This document shows, piece by piece, positions 1 to 6,458 of a DNA stretch of 7,732 bases. The DNA is taken from contig CAVGFV010000100.1 in the NCBI GenBank assembly GCA_963628765.1, positions 1-7,732 of the forward strand. Direction: 5' to 3'. The translations under genes and the position numbers were made by a program. The notes beneath the pieces were generated by a model, which saw only the letters and a program-made list of their open reading frames with translations, ran no database searches and was not told the DNA's origin. This DNA is from Succinimonas sp963628765 (GTDB taxonomy: Bacteria; Pseudomonadota; Gammaproteobacteria; Enterobacterales; Succinivibrionaceae). Numbering within the stretch: the first letter of the stretch is position 1; each line of letters starts with the position of its first letter.

Positions 1-1
1 A

Positions 2-184
2 AAGTTCCTGATAGCTGTAAAGCAACAGCCATTGATAACTCTCAAGATCAAAATGGGTCTTGCTAAGACTTCGAAGATCTACTCAAGAAAAATTCAATAC
101 GCCGTTTGCAAATACGCTTACGGTAATCCTCATTTTAACTCTTTTTATCAAAAAATACGATTATTTTTTGTATTTATTAAATAA
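2..184 (+). CDS. 3' part of an unidentified plus-strand reading frame (possible transposase tail)
   Basis: A frame open from the window edge runs 60 codons to a TAA at 182-184, directly abutting the bidirectional terminator. The first 50 or so codons look protein-like, with many C- or G-ending codons (aag, ctg, atc, tac, gcc, aac). The last seven are AT-rich and could be read-through into non-coding DNA. The product is basic and includes GNPHFNSFYQKIR. The N-P-x4-F-Y-Q-x-[IL] spacing loosely recalls the C-terminal end of IS110-type transposases, but the preceding part does not align without a gap, so this is only a guess. A competing frame from base 1 stops at 64-66. If real, the gene is convergent with the his operon and shares its terminator. 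I do not recognise it with certainty. Confidence 0.35.
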   Translation, partial: KFLIAVKQQPLITLKIKMGLAKTSKIYSRKIQYAVCKYAYGNPHFNSFYQKIRLFFVFIK

Positions 185-215
185 AAAAGTCTCTGTTTGA
201 TAACAGGGACTTTTT
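184..215. terminator. Bidirectional intrinsic terminator closing the his operon
   Basis: Arms at 184-197 and 202-215 form a 14-bp stem with a 4-nt loop. The A-rich 5' flank and T-rich 3' end give a U-tract on either strand. In plus-strand RNA all 14 positions pair, with one U-G wobble. In minus-strand RNA that position is a C-A mismatch. The stem lies about 33 nt past the hisIE stop codon, so it is the expected end of the his transcript, and it would also stop any plus-strand transcript coming from 1-184. Confidence 0.85.
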
Positions 216-247
216 CTATTGATATTTCAAGCTTTAAAATTAGCTAG

Positions 248-787
248 CTATTTCTGAGCTTGTTTAAAAAGAGGATCTATATCGCGAAGACTGATTCCTG
301 CCTTTTGAAGCTCTGCCATTACAGATTTAAAGAGTAGGGCACCATTTTCTAAACTAGAAGTCTCTTTAAATTGCTTAACAGCTTTATCAAGGTCTTGCTG
401 AGTTTCTTTACTTGCATCGTAAAGTGCAATATTTGATGCTTCGAGAGGTAAATGTCCATCAAAGCAACTAGTATTGCCAAGATGGCAAGTAGGTCCTATT
501 GGATCAGCAGCTACCAAAAGGCAATCAGAATCGCAATCGGTAGTGATCGCTTTAAGGTGTAACCAGTGATGTGACTCTTCACCTTTGGTCCAAAGGCGCT
601 GTTTGGTGCGGCTAAAGAAGGTTACCTTGCCTATTTCAAGAGTCTTTTCTAAGGCATCACGGTTCATAAAACCTTGCATTAGCACTAAGCCAGAACGATA
701 GTTTTGTACTATTACAGGAATCATACCCTGGCATTTTTCCCAATCGAGGCTGTCAGGCGTGAAGTTAATGTTATATTTTTCAGTCAC
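248..787 (-). CDS. hisI: HisIE: phosphoribosyl-AMP cyclohydrolase with a degenerate HisE-like C-terminus
   Basis: The N-terminal domain (about residues 1-112) is a full phosphoribosyl-AMP cyclohydrolase, which opens the adenine ring of PR-AMP to give ProFAR. It shows FFSRTKQRLWTKGE (57-70), the acidic metal site D84-C-D86-x-D88, and the zinc cysteines C85, C101 and C108 in GPTCH and SCF contexts. The rest sits where gammaproteobacterial HisIE carries the phosphoribosyl-ATP pyrophosphatase domain. It is short (179 residues in total against about 203 in E. coli) and lacks that domain's acidic signature (separate entry). The start is GTG, preceded by AAGGAG at 797-802 with a 9-nt spacer; the next Met (residue 22) would remove conserved sequence. 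The gene overlaps hisF by 8 nt and is last in the operon. The cyclohydrolase call is firm; pyrophosphatase activity is doubtful. Confidence 0.95.
   Translation of the reverse strand: MTEKYNINFTPDSLDWEKCQGMIPVIVQNYRSGLVLMQGFMNRDALEKTLEIGKVTFFSRTKQRLWTKGEESHHWLHLKAITTDCDSDCLLVAADPIGPTCHLGNTSCFDGHLPLEASNIALYDASKETQQDLDKAVKQFKETSSLENGALLFKSVMAELQKAGISLRDIDPLFKQAQK
251..451 (-). other. Eroded HisE (PRATP pyrophosphatase) domain within hisIE
   Basis: Residues about 113-179. The end, ENGALLFKSVMAELQKAGISLRDIDPLFKQ, is split here as ENGALLFKSV and MAELQKAGISLRDIDPLFKQ. It still aligns by eye with the last HisE helices (E. coli, from memory: EASDLMYHLL, then a GLDLTTVIENL-like tail). The conserved E-x-x-D-x-x-Y-H motif has become E-x-x-A-x-x-F-K. 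The upstream helix that normally carries K-V-G-E-E-G-V-E is replaced by a lysine- and glutamine-rich stretch about nine residues shorter. Because similarity continues in frame to the stop, an in-frame loss fits better than a frameshift. That the metal site is lost is inferred from known HisE/MazG-fold chemistry. Confidence 0.7.
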
Positions 788-1553
788 GAACTGCTACTCC
801 TTCATTTCTAAGGTAGGATCTGAGTTCTGGGATATGAATAAGACCTTTGTGGAAGACAGAAGCTGCGAGGCATCCATCAACGTGAGCTAGTTTAAAACCA
901 TCTCTAAAGTGTTCCATAGTGCCAGCACCACCAGAAGCAATAAGAGGTACGTGTGTTAAGCTACGAATGAGTTTTAATTGTTCAATGTCATAGCCTTTAC
1001 GCATGCCATCTTGGTTCATCATGTTGAGAACAATTTCGCCACAACCACGTTTTTGAACTTCTTGTACCCAATCAGGTGTAGTCCAATTAGTTACCAGTGT
1101 ACGCTTTTCATCGCCAGTGTACTGTTTTACCCAATATTTACCAGAATTAGCATCAAAGTAAGAATCAATACCGCATACAACACATTGCACACCGAACTTA
1201 TCAGCAAGTCTGCTTATAAGATCAGGATCTGCAAGAGCAGGGGAATTAATAGAGATCTTGTCGGCACCAAATTCCAAAATACGACGAGCATCTTCAACAC
1301 TCTTGATACCACCAGCAACGCAGAATGGAATGTCTATAACTTCTGCAACTTTGCTAACCCAGCTTTTATCTACAACACGAGAGTCAGATGATGCAGTGAT
1401 GTCATAGAATACTAATTCATCTGCACCTTCTTCAGCATAACGGCGTGCTAAATCAACAATGCTGCCCATAACTTCATGGTTACGGAACTGTACTCCCTTT
1501 ACTACGACACCGTTCTTAACGTCTAAGCAAGGAATTATTCGTTTGGCCAGCAT
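780..1553 (-). CDS. hisF: HisF: imidazole glycerol phosphate synthase, cyclase subunit
   Basis: HisF is a (beta/alpha)8 barrel that takes ammonia from HisH and converts PRFAR to imidazole glycerol phosphate and AICAR. The catalytic pair is present: D11 in IPCLDV and D130 in GIDSYFD. The phosphate-binding turns are also present: FCVAGGIKS (77-85), ADKISINSPAL (97-107) and LIASGGAGT near the C-terminus. At 257 residues it matches the family length and is very close to the E. coli protein throughout. The start overlaps the end of hisA by 19 nt and is served by a strong AAAGGAGG at 1561-1568 with a 7-nt spacer, inside hisA coding sequence. This arrangement favours translational coupling and balanced production with HisA and HisH. 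The stop (TGA) overlaps hisIE. Confidence 0.98.
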   Translation of the reverse strand: MLAKRIIPCLDVKNGVVVKGVQFRNHEVMGSIVDLARRYAEEGADELVFYDITASSDSRVVDKSWVSKVAEVIDIPFCVAGGIKSVEDARRILEFGADKISINSPALADPDLISRLADKFGVQCVVCGIDSYFDANSGKYWVKQYTGDEKRTLVTNWTTPDWVQEVQKRGCGEIVLNMMNQDGMRKGYDIEQLKLIRSLTHVPLIASGGAGTMEHFRDGFKLAHVDGCLAASVFHKGLIHIPELRSYLRNEGVAVRD

Positions 1554-2275
1554 GCTATAGCCTCCTTTACAGTAAATTTGCCTTCGAGAAGAGCACGTCC
1601 GAGAACAACGCCACCAGCACCGCTAGTGCTGACGTTTTTAACATCATCAATAGATCCAATCCCACCTGATGCAATGAAATAAAGCTCAGGGAATTCTTTG
1701 CTGAGATCTTGATAAAGTTCTACGTTTGACCCTTTAAGAGTGCCATCGCGACTTATATCAGTACAAAGAACATAACGTAGTCCAACATCTTGATAGATCT
1801 TAATGAGATCTTCAATGGTAATACCGCTATCTTCTTGCCATCCTTTTACTGCGATAAAGCGTTTCTTAGTTTTAGGATCGATATTGATATCAAGAGCAAG
1901 AACAATATGTTGTGCTCCAAATTCTTGAAACCATTTCTTAACTTCATTTGGAGATTTAACAGCAGTTGAACCAATAACAACTCGCTCCGCACCGATATCA
2001 AGAAGAGCTTTTACATCTTCTCTAGTTCTAATACCACCACCAATTTCAATTGGGACAGGAGTATTTTTAATTAAAGATGCAATTACAGAAAGCTGTCTTT
2101 TGGTTGTATCTTTAGCGCCATCTAAATCTACAAGATGAAGAAACTTAGCGCCTTCTTTAACATATAGATCGAATCTTTCTTGAGGATCTGCACTATATTC
2201 AGTCTTTTTGTTGTAATCACCTTGGTAGAGACGAACAAGTTTTCCGCCAATAAGATCTATTGCAGGAATGATCAT
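1535..2275 (-). CDS. hisA: HisA: ProFAR isomerase
   Basis: HisA catalyses the Amadori rearrangement of ProFAR to PRFAR, the substrate of HisF. It is a (beta/alpha)8 barrel homologous to HisF. Visible marks are MIIPAIDLIGGKLVRLYQGDY at the N-terminus (here IIPAIDLIGG then KLVRLYQGDY), with catalytic D7. The second catalytic Asp is D129 in LALDI, and the phosphate loops are EIGGGIRT (77-84) and IASGGIGS (201-208). Its 246 residues equal the family norm. TAGGAG, made partly from the hisH stop codon, lies 6 nt before the ATG, so hisH and hisA are probably coupled through a 9-nt gap. The 3' end overlaps hisF. Nothing is missing or unusual. Confidence 0.98.
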   Translation of the reverse strand: MIIPAIDLIGGKLVRLYQGDYNKKTEYSADPQERFDLYVKEGAKFLHLVDLDGAKDTTKRQLSVIASLIKNTPVPIEIGGGIRTREDVKALLDIGAERVVIGSTAVKSPNEVKKWFQEFGAQHIVLALDINIDPKTKKRFIAVKGWQEDSGITIEDLIKIYQDVGLRYVLCTDISRDGTLKGSNVELYQDLSKEFPELYFIASGGIGSIDDVKNVSTSGAGGVVLGRALLEGKFTVKEAIACWPNE

Positions 2276-2284
2276 GTCTTACTC

Positions 2285-2896
2285 CTAAATATCAAGAAAG
2301 TTTCTAAGTAGCTGAGCGCCAAGAGCCCCTGATTTTTCAGGGTGGAATTGGGTGCCATAAAAGTTATTGTGTTGTACTACGGATGTGAATTGTTCTCCGT
2401 ACTCAGAAGTAGCTAAAGTATCCTCAGTTATTTCTAGAGCATAGGAATGCACAAAGTAGAAGTAAGCTCTATTAGGAATATTCTTAAATAAAGGGGAATC
2501 TTTTTTTTGAAATACCTGATTCCATCCCATATGAGGGAGTGTTAGACCTTGAGACTTTAAAAGTTTTACAGCACCTTTGGTAATATTTAGGCACGGAACA
2601 ACTTGAGTGCTATTCGCCATGTTTTCTTGAGATTCTTTTCCAAGCATTTGCATACCAAGGCAAATACCTAAAACAGGTTGCTCTAAAGTTGGTATTAGAG
2701 TATCAAGTTTTCTTTCTTTAAGTAGGGCCATTGCAGCTGAAGCAGTGCCTACACCTGGAAGGATTAACTTATCTGAAGATCTAATAACATCTGCATCTTG
2801 AGATATTTCTGTTTTTACACCAAGGCGATTAAAGGCAAAAACTACAGAAGTGAGATTAGCACTTCCTGTATCGATGACAGTGATTTTTTGAGTCAT
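2285..2896 (-). CDS. hisH: HisH: imidazole glycerol phosphate synthase, glutaminase subunit
   Basis: HisH is a class I (triad) glutamine amidotransferase that hydrolyses glutamine and passes ammonia to HisF. The nucleophile is C79 in GICLGMQ, and the rest of the triad is H185 and E187 in FHPEKSG. The oxyanion-loop sequence PGVG (47-50) and the HisH signature PHMGWN (121-126) are present. At 203 residues it is slightly longer than the E. coli protein (196). The ATG follows the hisB stop codon with no gap (TAAATG), and an AAGGGG Shine-Dalgarno element sits in the last hisB codons about 8 nt upstream. Coupling to hisB translation is therefore likely. Confidence 0.98.
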   Translation of the reverse strand: MTQKITVIDTGSANLTSVVFAFNRLGVKTEISQDADVIRSSDKLILPGVGTASAAMALLKERKLDTLIPTLEQPVLGICLGMQMLGKESQENMANSTQVVPCLNITKGAVKLLKSQGLTLPHMGWNQVFQKKDSPLFKNIPNRAYFYFVHSYALEITEDTLATSEYGEQFTSVVQHNNFYGTQFHPEKSGALGAQLLRNFLDI

Positions 2897-4012
2897 TTAT
2901 AAAACCCCTTTGCTTGATGGAAGTTCGTTGCCTTCTTTTTTAAGTGCTGTACGCATGGCTCTTCCGAATGCCTTAAATAAGGATTCTACTTGATGATGAG
3001 TATTACCTTTAGTTACTGAAAGATGTAGTGTCAATCCTAAAGCATAAGCTAGGCTATGGAAGAAATGAGGTACCATTTCAGTTGCCATTTCACCAACATT
3101 CTGTCTTTGGAAATCGGCATCACAACTAAAGACAGTGTAAGGGCGACCAGAAATATCAAGACAAGCTTCAACCTTATGGTTAATTAGAGAGTCATCTGGT
3201 AGACCTTCAATTTTAGCTTCAACTTCGTCCATTGCGAGAGCAAAGCCAAAACGACCAATACCACGCTTATCACCAAGAGCTTTTTTAATAGCTTCGCCTA
3301 AGGCAATACCAACATCTTCAATGCTATGGTGCTCATCAACATTTAAATCACCGTCGCATTTAAGTTTCATTGTAAAGGCACCGTGTGTGGCTATTTGATC
3401 AAGCATATGATCAAAGAAAGCAATACCAGTATCAATTTCAGAATGGCCCGGGTGATCAAGATCTACGTAAACCTTAATCTTGGTTTCTTTAGTATTTCTT
3501 TCAATGGTTGCAGTACGTGGTTTGGTTAAAATTGCATCTGCAATATTTACCCAATTCATGGTATCACGGTTGTACTTTATACCTGTGATGCCCATGTTGT
3601 TAGCCATTTCGATGTCGGTATCGCGATCTCCGATAAAATAGCTATTTTCCGTATCCATAACGTTTGGTTTTAAGTAATTCATTACTAGGCCAATTTTAGG
3701 TTTTCTGCAAGAACAACCTTCGTTTGGAAAGTGTGGGCAAATAAGAACATCATCAAAGGTAACATCCTCTGATGCGAAAATGTTCATCATAAGATCGTGA
3801 GGACCTTGGAACGCTTCTTTAGGAAGTGAGGCGGTTCCGAGGCCGTCTTGATTTGTTACCATGACGAGATGCCAACCAGCATCAATGAGACGCTTGAGAG
3901 AGCTTATTACGTGCGGTTCGAATTTTAAAAGTTCGAAAGCATCAACTTGTTCGCTAGGTTGAGGCTCATCGATAAGAGTACCGTCGCGGTCCAAAAATAA
4001 ATATTTCTGCAT
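2897..4012 (-). CDS. hisB: HisB: bifunctional histidinol-phosphatase / imidazoleglycerol-phosphate dehydratase
   Basis: The N-terminal half (about 1-165) is a HAD-superfamily histidinol-phosphate phosphatase. It has DRDGT (8-12, nucleophile D8), a zinc site C92-x-H94...C100-x-C102, and IGDRDTD (127-133). The C-terminal half (about 168-371) is IGP dehydratase. It has FFDHMLDQIATHG (199-211), D-E-H-H (226-229), H339-H340 and E343 in HHQVESLFKAFG, and the usual SSKGVL ending. The two domains catalyse non-consecutive steps on either side of HisC. The protein is 371 residues against 355 in E. coli. Most of the excess is a segment between MDE (261-263) and DISGRP (286-291), described separately. 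No strong Shine-Dalgarno element precedes the ATG; initiation may rely on the upstream stem-loop or on flow-through from hisC. Confidence 0.98.
   Translation of the reverse strand: MQKYLFLDRDGTLIDEPQPSEQVDAFELLKFEPHVISSLKRLIDAGWHLVMVTNQDGLGTASLPKEAFQGPHDLMMNIFASEDVTFDDVLICPHFPNEGCSCRKPKIGLVMNYLKPNVMDTENSYFIGDRDTDIEMANNMGITGIKYNRDTMNWVNIADAILTKPRTATIERNTKETKIKVYVDLDHPGHSEIDTGIAFFDHMLDQIATHGAFTMKLKCDGDLNVDEHHSIEDVGIALGEAIKKALGDKRGIGRFGFALAMDEVEAKIEGLPDDSLINHKVEACLDISGRPYTVFSCDADFQRQNVGEMATEMVPHFFHSLAYALGLTLHLSVTKGNTHHQVESLFKAFGRAMRTALKKEGNELPSSKGVL
3164..3223 (-). repeat. 9-bp direct repeat bounding an extra segment in hisB
   Basis: GTTGAAGCT (minus strand) occurs exactly at 3215-3223 and 3164-3172, 51 bp or 17 codons apart and in frame, encoding V-E-A at residues 264-266 and 281-283. 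The sequence between encodes KIEGLPDDSLINHK. Compared with E. coli HisB from memory, the MDE-to-DISGRP interval is about 15 residues longer here. The extra residues leave the flanking catalytic motifs intact. Confidence 0.75.
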
Positions 4013-4034
4013 AGTGTCTTGTTACCGGATGAAT

Positions 4035-4055
4035 GGCGGAAAAGTTATTTCCGCC
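4035..4055 (-). promoter_or_regulatory. Perfect stem-loop in the hisC-hisB gap
   Basis: GGCGGAAA and TTTCCGCC form an 8-bp perfect stem around a 5-nt loop, in the only sizeable intergenic gap of the operon (4013-4065). The sequence after it on the minus strand (ATTCATCCGG) has no U-tract, so it is not an ordinary intrinsic terminator. It may be an mRNA-stabilising or processing element, or the 5' stem of a shorter hisB-onward transcript. Confidence 0.7.
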
Positions 4056-4087
4056 TTGATTATATTTACTGCTTTATTGAATTTAAT
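4052..4087 (-). promoter_or_regulatory. Possible internal promoter ahead of hisB
   Basis: A perfect TATAAT lies at 4059-4064, just past the hisC stop codon. The -35 is weak: ATTAAA at 4082-4087 with a 17-nt spacer. A start near 4052 would place the stem-loop at the very 5' end of the transcript. Enteric his operons are known to have an internal promoter near the end of hisC that serves hisB onward, which makes the position plausible. The region is AT-rich, so a chance match is possible. Confidence 0.35.
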
Positions 4088-5142
4088 ACGGTAAGTACTT
4101 CTTGCATTTCCTGTTCGCTACCGATTGTAATTCTGACGCAGTTTTTGAGGCGCGGTTTGTCGTTGAAATCACGAAGAATGATTCCATGGCGTACGCATTC
4201 GCTAAAGAGTGCTTCACCATCATGGAAACGGAACAATACATAGTTAGGTTTAGTATCGAAAACCTCTTCTACGTATGGAAGTTTCTTTACTTCGGATACA
4301 AAACGTTCTTTTCTTTCGTTGATCTCTTTAACACGATCTTGCATTATCTGAAGCCCATTTTTAGATAGTGCTTGAATAGCAATCTGAGCTACAGGATCAC
4401 ATACTGGGTATGGATCAATTACCTTCAAAAGTAATTTTATTATTTCAGAGTTAGCTAGAGTAAATCCGCAACGAATACCTGCTAGACCGAAGGCTTTTGA
4501 AAGAGTACGTGTGATGACAAGATTTGTGTATTCTGAAAGAAGCTTTATTTTTGTTTCGTTAGAACAAAATTCAATATATGCTTCATCAACTACTACTAAA
4601 GCTCTACCGTTAGTTGCCTTTAAGATAGGTAACAAATCATTATCAGAAAGAGTGTTTCCAGTTGGATTATTAGGTGAACAAAGGAACACTAACTTGATAC
4701 TGTTGTCATTATTTAAAGCATTAACGACAGCTTCAGAGTCTGTGCTGAAATCATCACGTGGAGGTACTGTTACAATTTTAGCACCATTAGTTTCGGCACT
4801 TACACTGTACATACCATAGGTAGGAGGGCAGATAAGAATACTGTCTTTCTCTTCTTCGCAGAATGTTCTGATGAGAAGTCCAATAGCTTCGTCACTACCA
4901 CGTGATACCATAACTTGTTCAGGTTTAACACCAGCATAGTCAGCATAGGCTTCAAAAAGTTCTGGTGGTTGACATTCTGGATAACGATTAAGGCTCTGTG
5001 AACTCATCAAAAATGAGGCACTGGATGGCGCTTCATTAGCATTTAAAAATGTATGACCCTGTCCACCAATTCTGCGAGCTGACAAGTATGGTTTTAATTT
5101 TTGAACTCTTGGTTTTGCGAGTTCATTAAATGTTTTAGCCAT
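4066..5142 (-). CDS. hisC: HisC: histidinol-phosphate aminotransferase
   Basis: HisC is a fold-type I PLP enzyme that transfers an amino group from glutamate to imidazole acetol phosphate, giving histidinol phosphate. The PLP lysine is K216 in TLSKAFGLAGIRCG, with R224 close behind. Other cofactor contacts are the RGSDEAI turn (81-87), PTYGMY (107-112, Y109), SPNNPTG (156-162) and D186-Y189 in VDEAYIEF. R337 in CVRITIG is the expected substrate-carboxylate or phosphate arginine. The length of 358 residues is normal. Only one base separates the hisD stop codon from this ATG, and AAGAGG inside the hisD end supplies the ribosome-binding site, so the two are probably coupled. Its 3' end may contain part of a promoter for hisB. 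Confidence 0.98.
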   Translation of the reverse strand: MAKTFNELAKPRVQKLKPYLSARRIGGQGHTFLNANEAPSSASFLMSSQSLNRYPECQPPELFEAYADYAGVKPEQVMVSRGSDEAIGLLIRTFCEEEKDSILICPPTYGMYSVSAETNGAKIVTVPPRDDFSTDSEAVVNALNNDNSIKLVFLCSPNNPTGNTLSDNDLLPILKATNGRALVVVDEAYIEFCSNETKIKLLSEYTNLVITRTLSKAFGLAGIRCGFTLANSEIIKLLLKVIDPYPVCDPVAQIAIQALSKNGLQIMQDRVKEINERKERFVSEVKKLPYVEEVFDTKPNYVLFRFHDGEALFSECVRHGIILRDFNDKPRLKNCVRITIGSEQEMQEVLTVLNSIKQ

Positions 5143-5143
5143 G

Positions 5144-6442
5144 TTATTTTGCCTCTTTATTAAGAGCTTCCATTCGGATAGTTACTGCACGTTTATGAGC
5201 AGTGAGGCCTTCCGCATCTGCCATTTGTTCAATAGCTGGAGCAATGATTGCCAATCCTTGTGGTGTAGCTTCTTGTACAGTGTAGCGACGAAGATAGTCT
5301 GCTAAGCCAAGAGATGAGTATGTCTTTGCATATCCATAAGTTGGAAGAGTGTGGTTTGTACCACTTGCATAGTCTCCCGCAGATTCAGGAGTGAAGGCAC
5401 CAACGAAGATTGAGCCAACATTTCTTATTTTGGGAAGAAGAGCTCTCGGATCTTTGGTTTCTACAATTAAATGTTCTGGAGCGTAACGGCAAGCAATTTC
5501 GCAAGCTTCATCGAGATTATCGCATACAATTGCAGTACTCTTATCGAGAGCTTGTACTGCGATCTTTTCACGTGAAAGTACAGCTACTTGCTTTTCAACT
5601 TCGGCAACTACTTCATTACCATAGTTAGGATTGGTTGAAAGAAGAATTACCTGTGAATCTGGACCGTGTTCTGCCTGTGATAAAAGGTCAGAAGCAGCGA
5701 AAGCTGGATTTGCAGTTTCATCAGCTATTACCATAACTTCAGATGGACCAGCAGGCATATCGATTGAGGCACCTTTAAAATCAGAAGAAACCTGCTTTTT
5801 AGCTTCGGTTACAAATGAATTACCTGGCCCAAAGATCTTATTAACCTTAGGAACAGTTTCAGTGCCATATGCCATAGCAGCAATTGCTTGAGCTCCACCT
5901 ACTGTATAAATATCAGTTACACCGCAAAGATCAGCAACATAAACGATAGCATCAGAAACAGGAGGTGGGGAGCAGAGAATAACTTTGTTACAACCAGCAA
6001 TTCTTGCAGGAACAGCAAGCATTAATACTGTACTTACAAGAGGAGCACTGCCACCAGGAACATAAAGACCTACAGTATCAATAGCATGAGTGTGAAGTTC
6101 ACATTTAACGCCAGGCTGAGTTTCAACAGAAATTACTTCTGGTTTTTGAGCACTATGAAAGTTATACAGATTGTCATAAGACATCTGAAGTGCTTTCTTT
6201 AAATCTTCAGAAACACGGCTTTTAGCAGCTTCAATTTCATCTTTTGTGAGCTTTAAGTGATCACCTGTGAATCTATCAAATTTCTTTGAATATTCATTAA
6301 GTGCTTTGTCGCCATTATTTCTGATATTAGCAATGATATCTGAAACAATTTTTGCCTTTTCACCATTATCTGATGTAGCAGGACGTGAGAGAGTTGCAAT
6401 CTGCTCCTGTTCAGACAGATCACTCCATTTAACGATTTTCAT
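5144..6442 (-). CDS. hisD: HisD: histidinol dehydrogenase
   Basis: HisD carries out the last two steps, the four-electron NAD-dependent oxidation of L-histidinol to histidine, as a zinc dimer. Zinc ligands are Q256 and H259 (SQAEHG), D357 (ESAGDY) and H416 (LTAHK). The catalytic bases are E323-H324 (APEHL). All are offset by exactly three residues from the E. coli numbering. Strongly conserved stretches include YVPGGSAPLVSTVLM, FGPGNSFVTEAK and MPAGPSEV. I place the start at the ATG at 6442 (432 residues). The frame is open to an earlier ATG at 6478, but those 12 extra residues lie inside the hisG end and have no family counterpart, and AGAGG (6449-6453) sits 6 nt before the chosen ATG. The gap to hisG is 16 nt. 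Confidence 0.97.
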   Translation of the reverse strand: MKIVKWSDLSEQEQIATLSRPATSDNGEKAKIVSDIIANIRNNGDKALNEYSKKFDRFTGDHLKLTKDEIEAAKSRVSEDLKKALQMSYDNLYNFHSAQKPEVISVETQPGVKCELHTHAIDTVGLYVPGGSAPLVSTVLMLAVPARIAGCNKVILCSPPPVSDAIVYVADLCGVTDIYTVGGAQAIAAMAYGTETVPKVNKIFGPGNSFVTEAKKQVSSDFKGASIDMPAGPSEVMVIADETANPAFAASDLLSQAEHGPDSQVILLSTNPNYGNEVVAEVEKQVAVLSREKIAVQALDKSTAIVCDNLDEACEIACRYAPEHLIVETKDPRALLPKIRNVGSIFVGAFTPESAGDYASGTNHTLPTYGYAKTYSSLGLADYLRRYTVQEATPQGLAIIAPAIEQMADAEGLTAHKRAVTIRMEALNKEAK

Positions 6443-6448
6443 GAATTG

Positions 6449-6453
6449 CCTCT
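6449..6453 (-). promoter_or_regulatory. Ribosome-binding site fixing the hisD start
   Basis: AGAGG lies in the 16-nt hisG-hisD gap, 6 nt before the ATG at 6442. It supports this start over the in-frame ATG at 6478 within hisG. Confidence 0.75.
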
Positions 6454-6458
6454 GCAAA

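Noticed and set aside
150..169. A/T-only inverted repeat AAAAAATA-CGAT-TATTTTTT, considered as a second terminator.
   Set aside because: The stem has no G-C pairs, and a much better terminator lies at 184-215. It may be chance in AT-rich sequence.
248..451. Frameshift within hisIE as the cause of the odd C-terminus.
   Set aside because: Similarity to the last HisE helices continues in the same frame to the stop codon, so an in-frame loss of sequence fits better than a shift.
978..1391. A 137-codon plus-strand frame opposite hisF.
   Set aside because: It lies entirely antisense to a highly conserved hisF, has no family resemblance, and shows no convincing start signal. The same reasoning removes the other plus-strand frames at 4019-4368, 4511-4819, 5410-5891, 6267-6485, 7101-7289 and 7328-7519.
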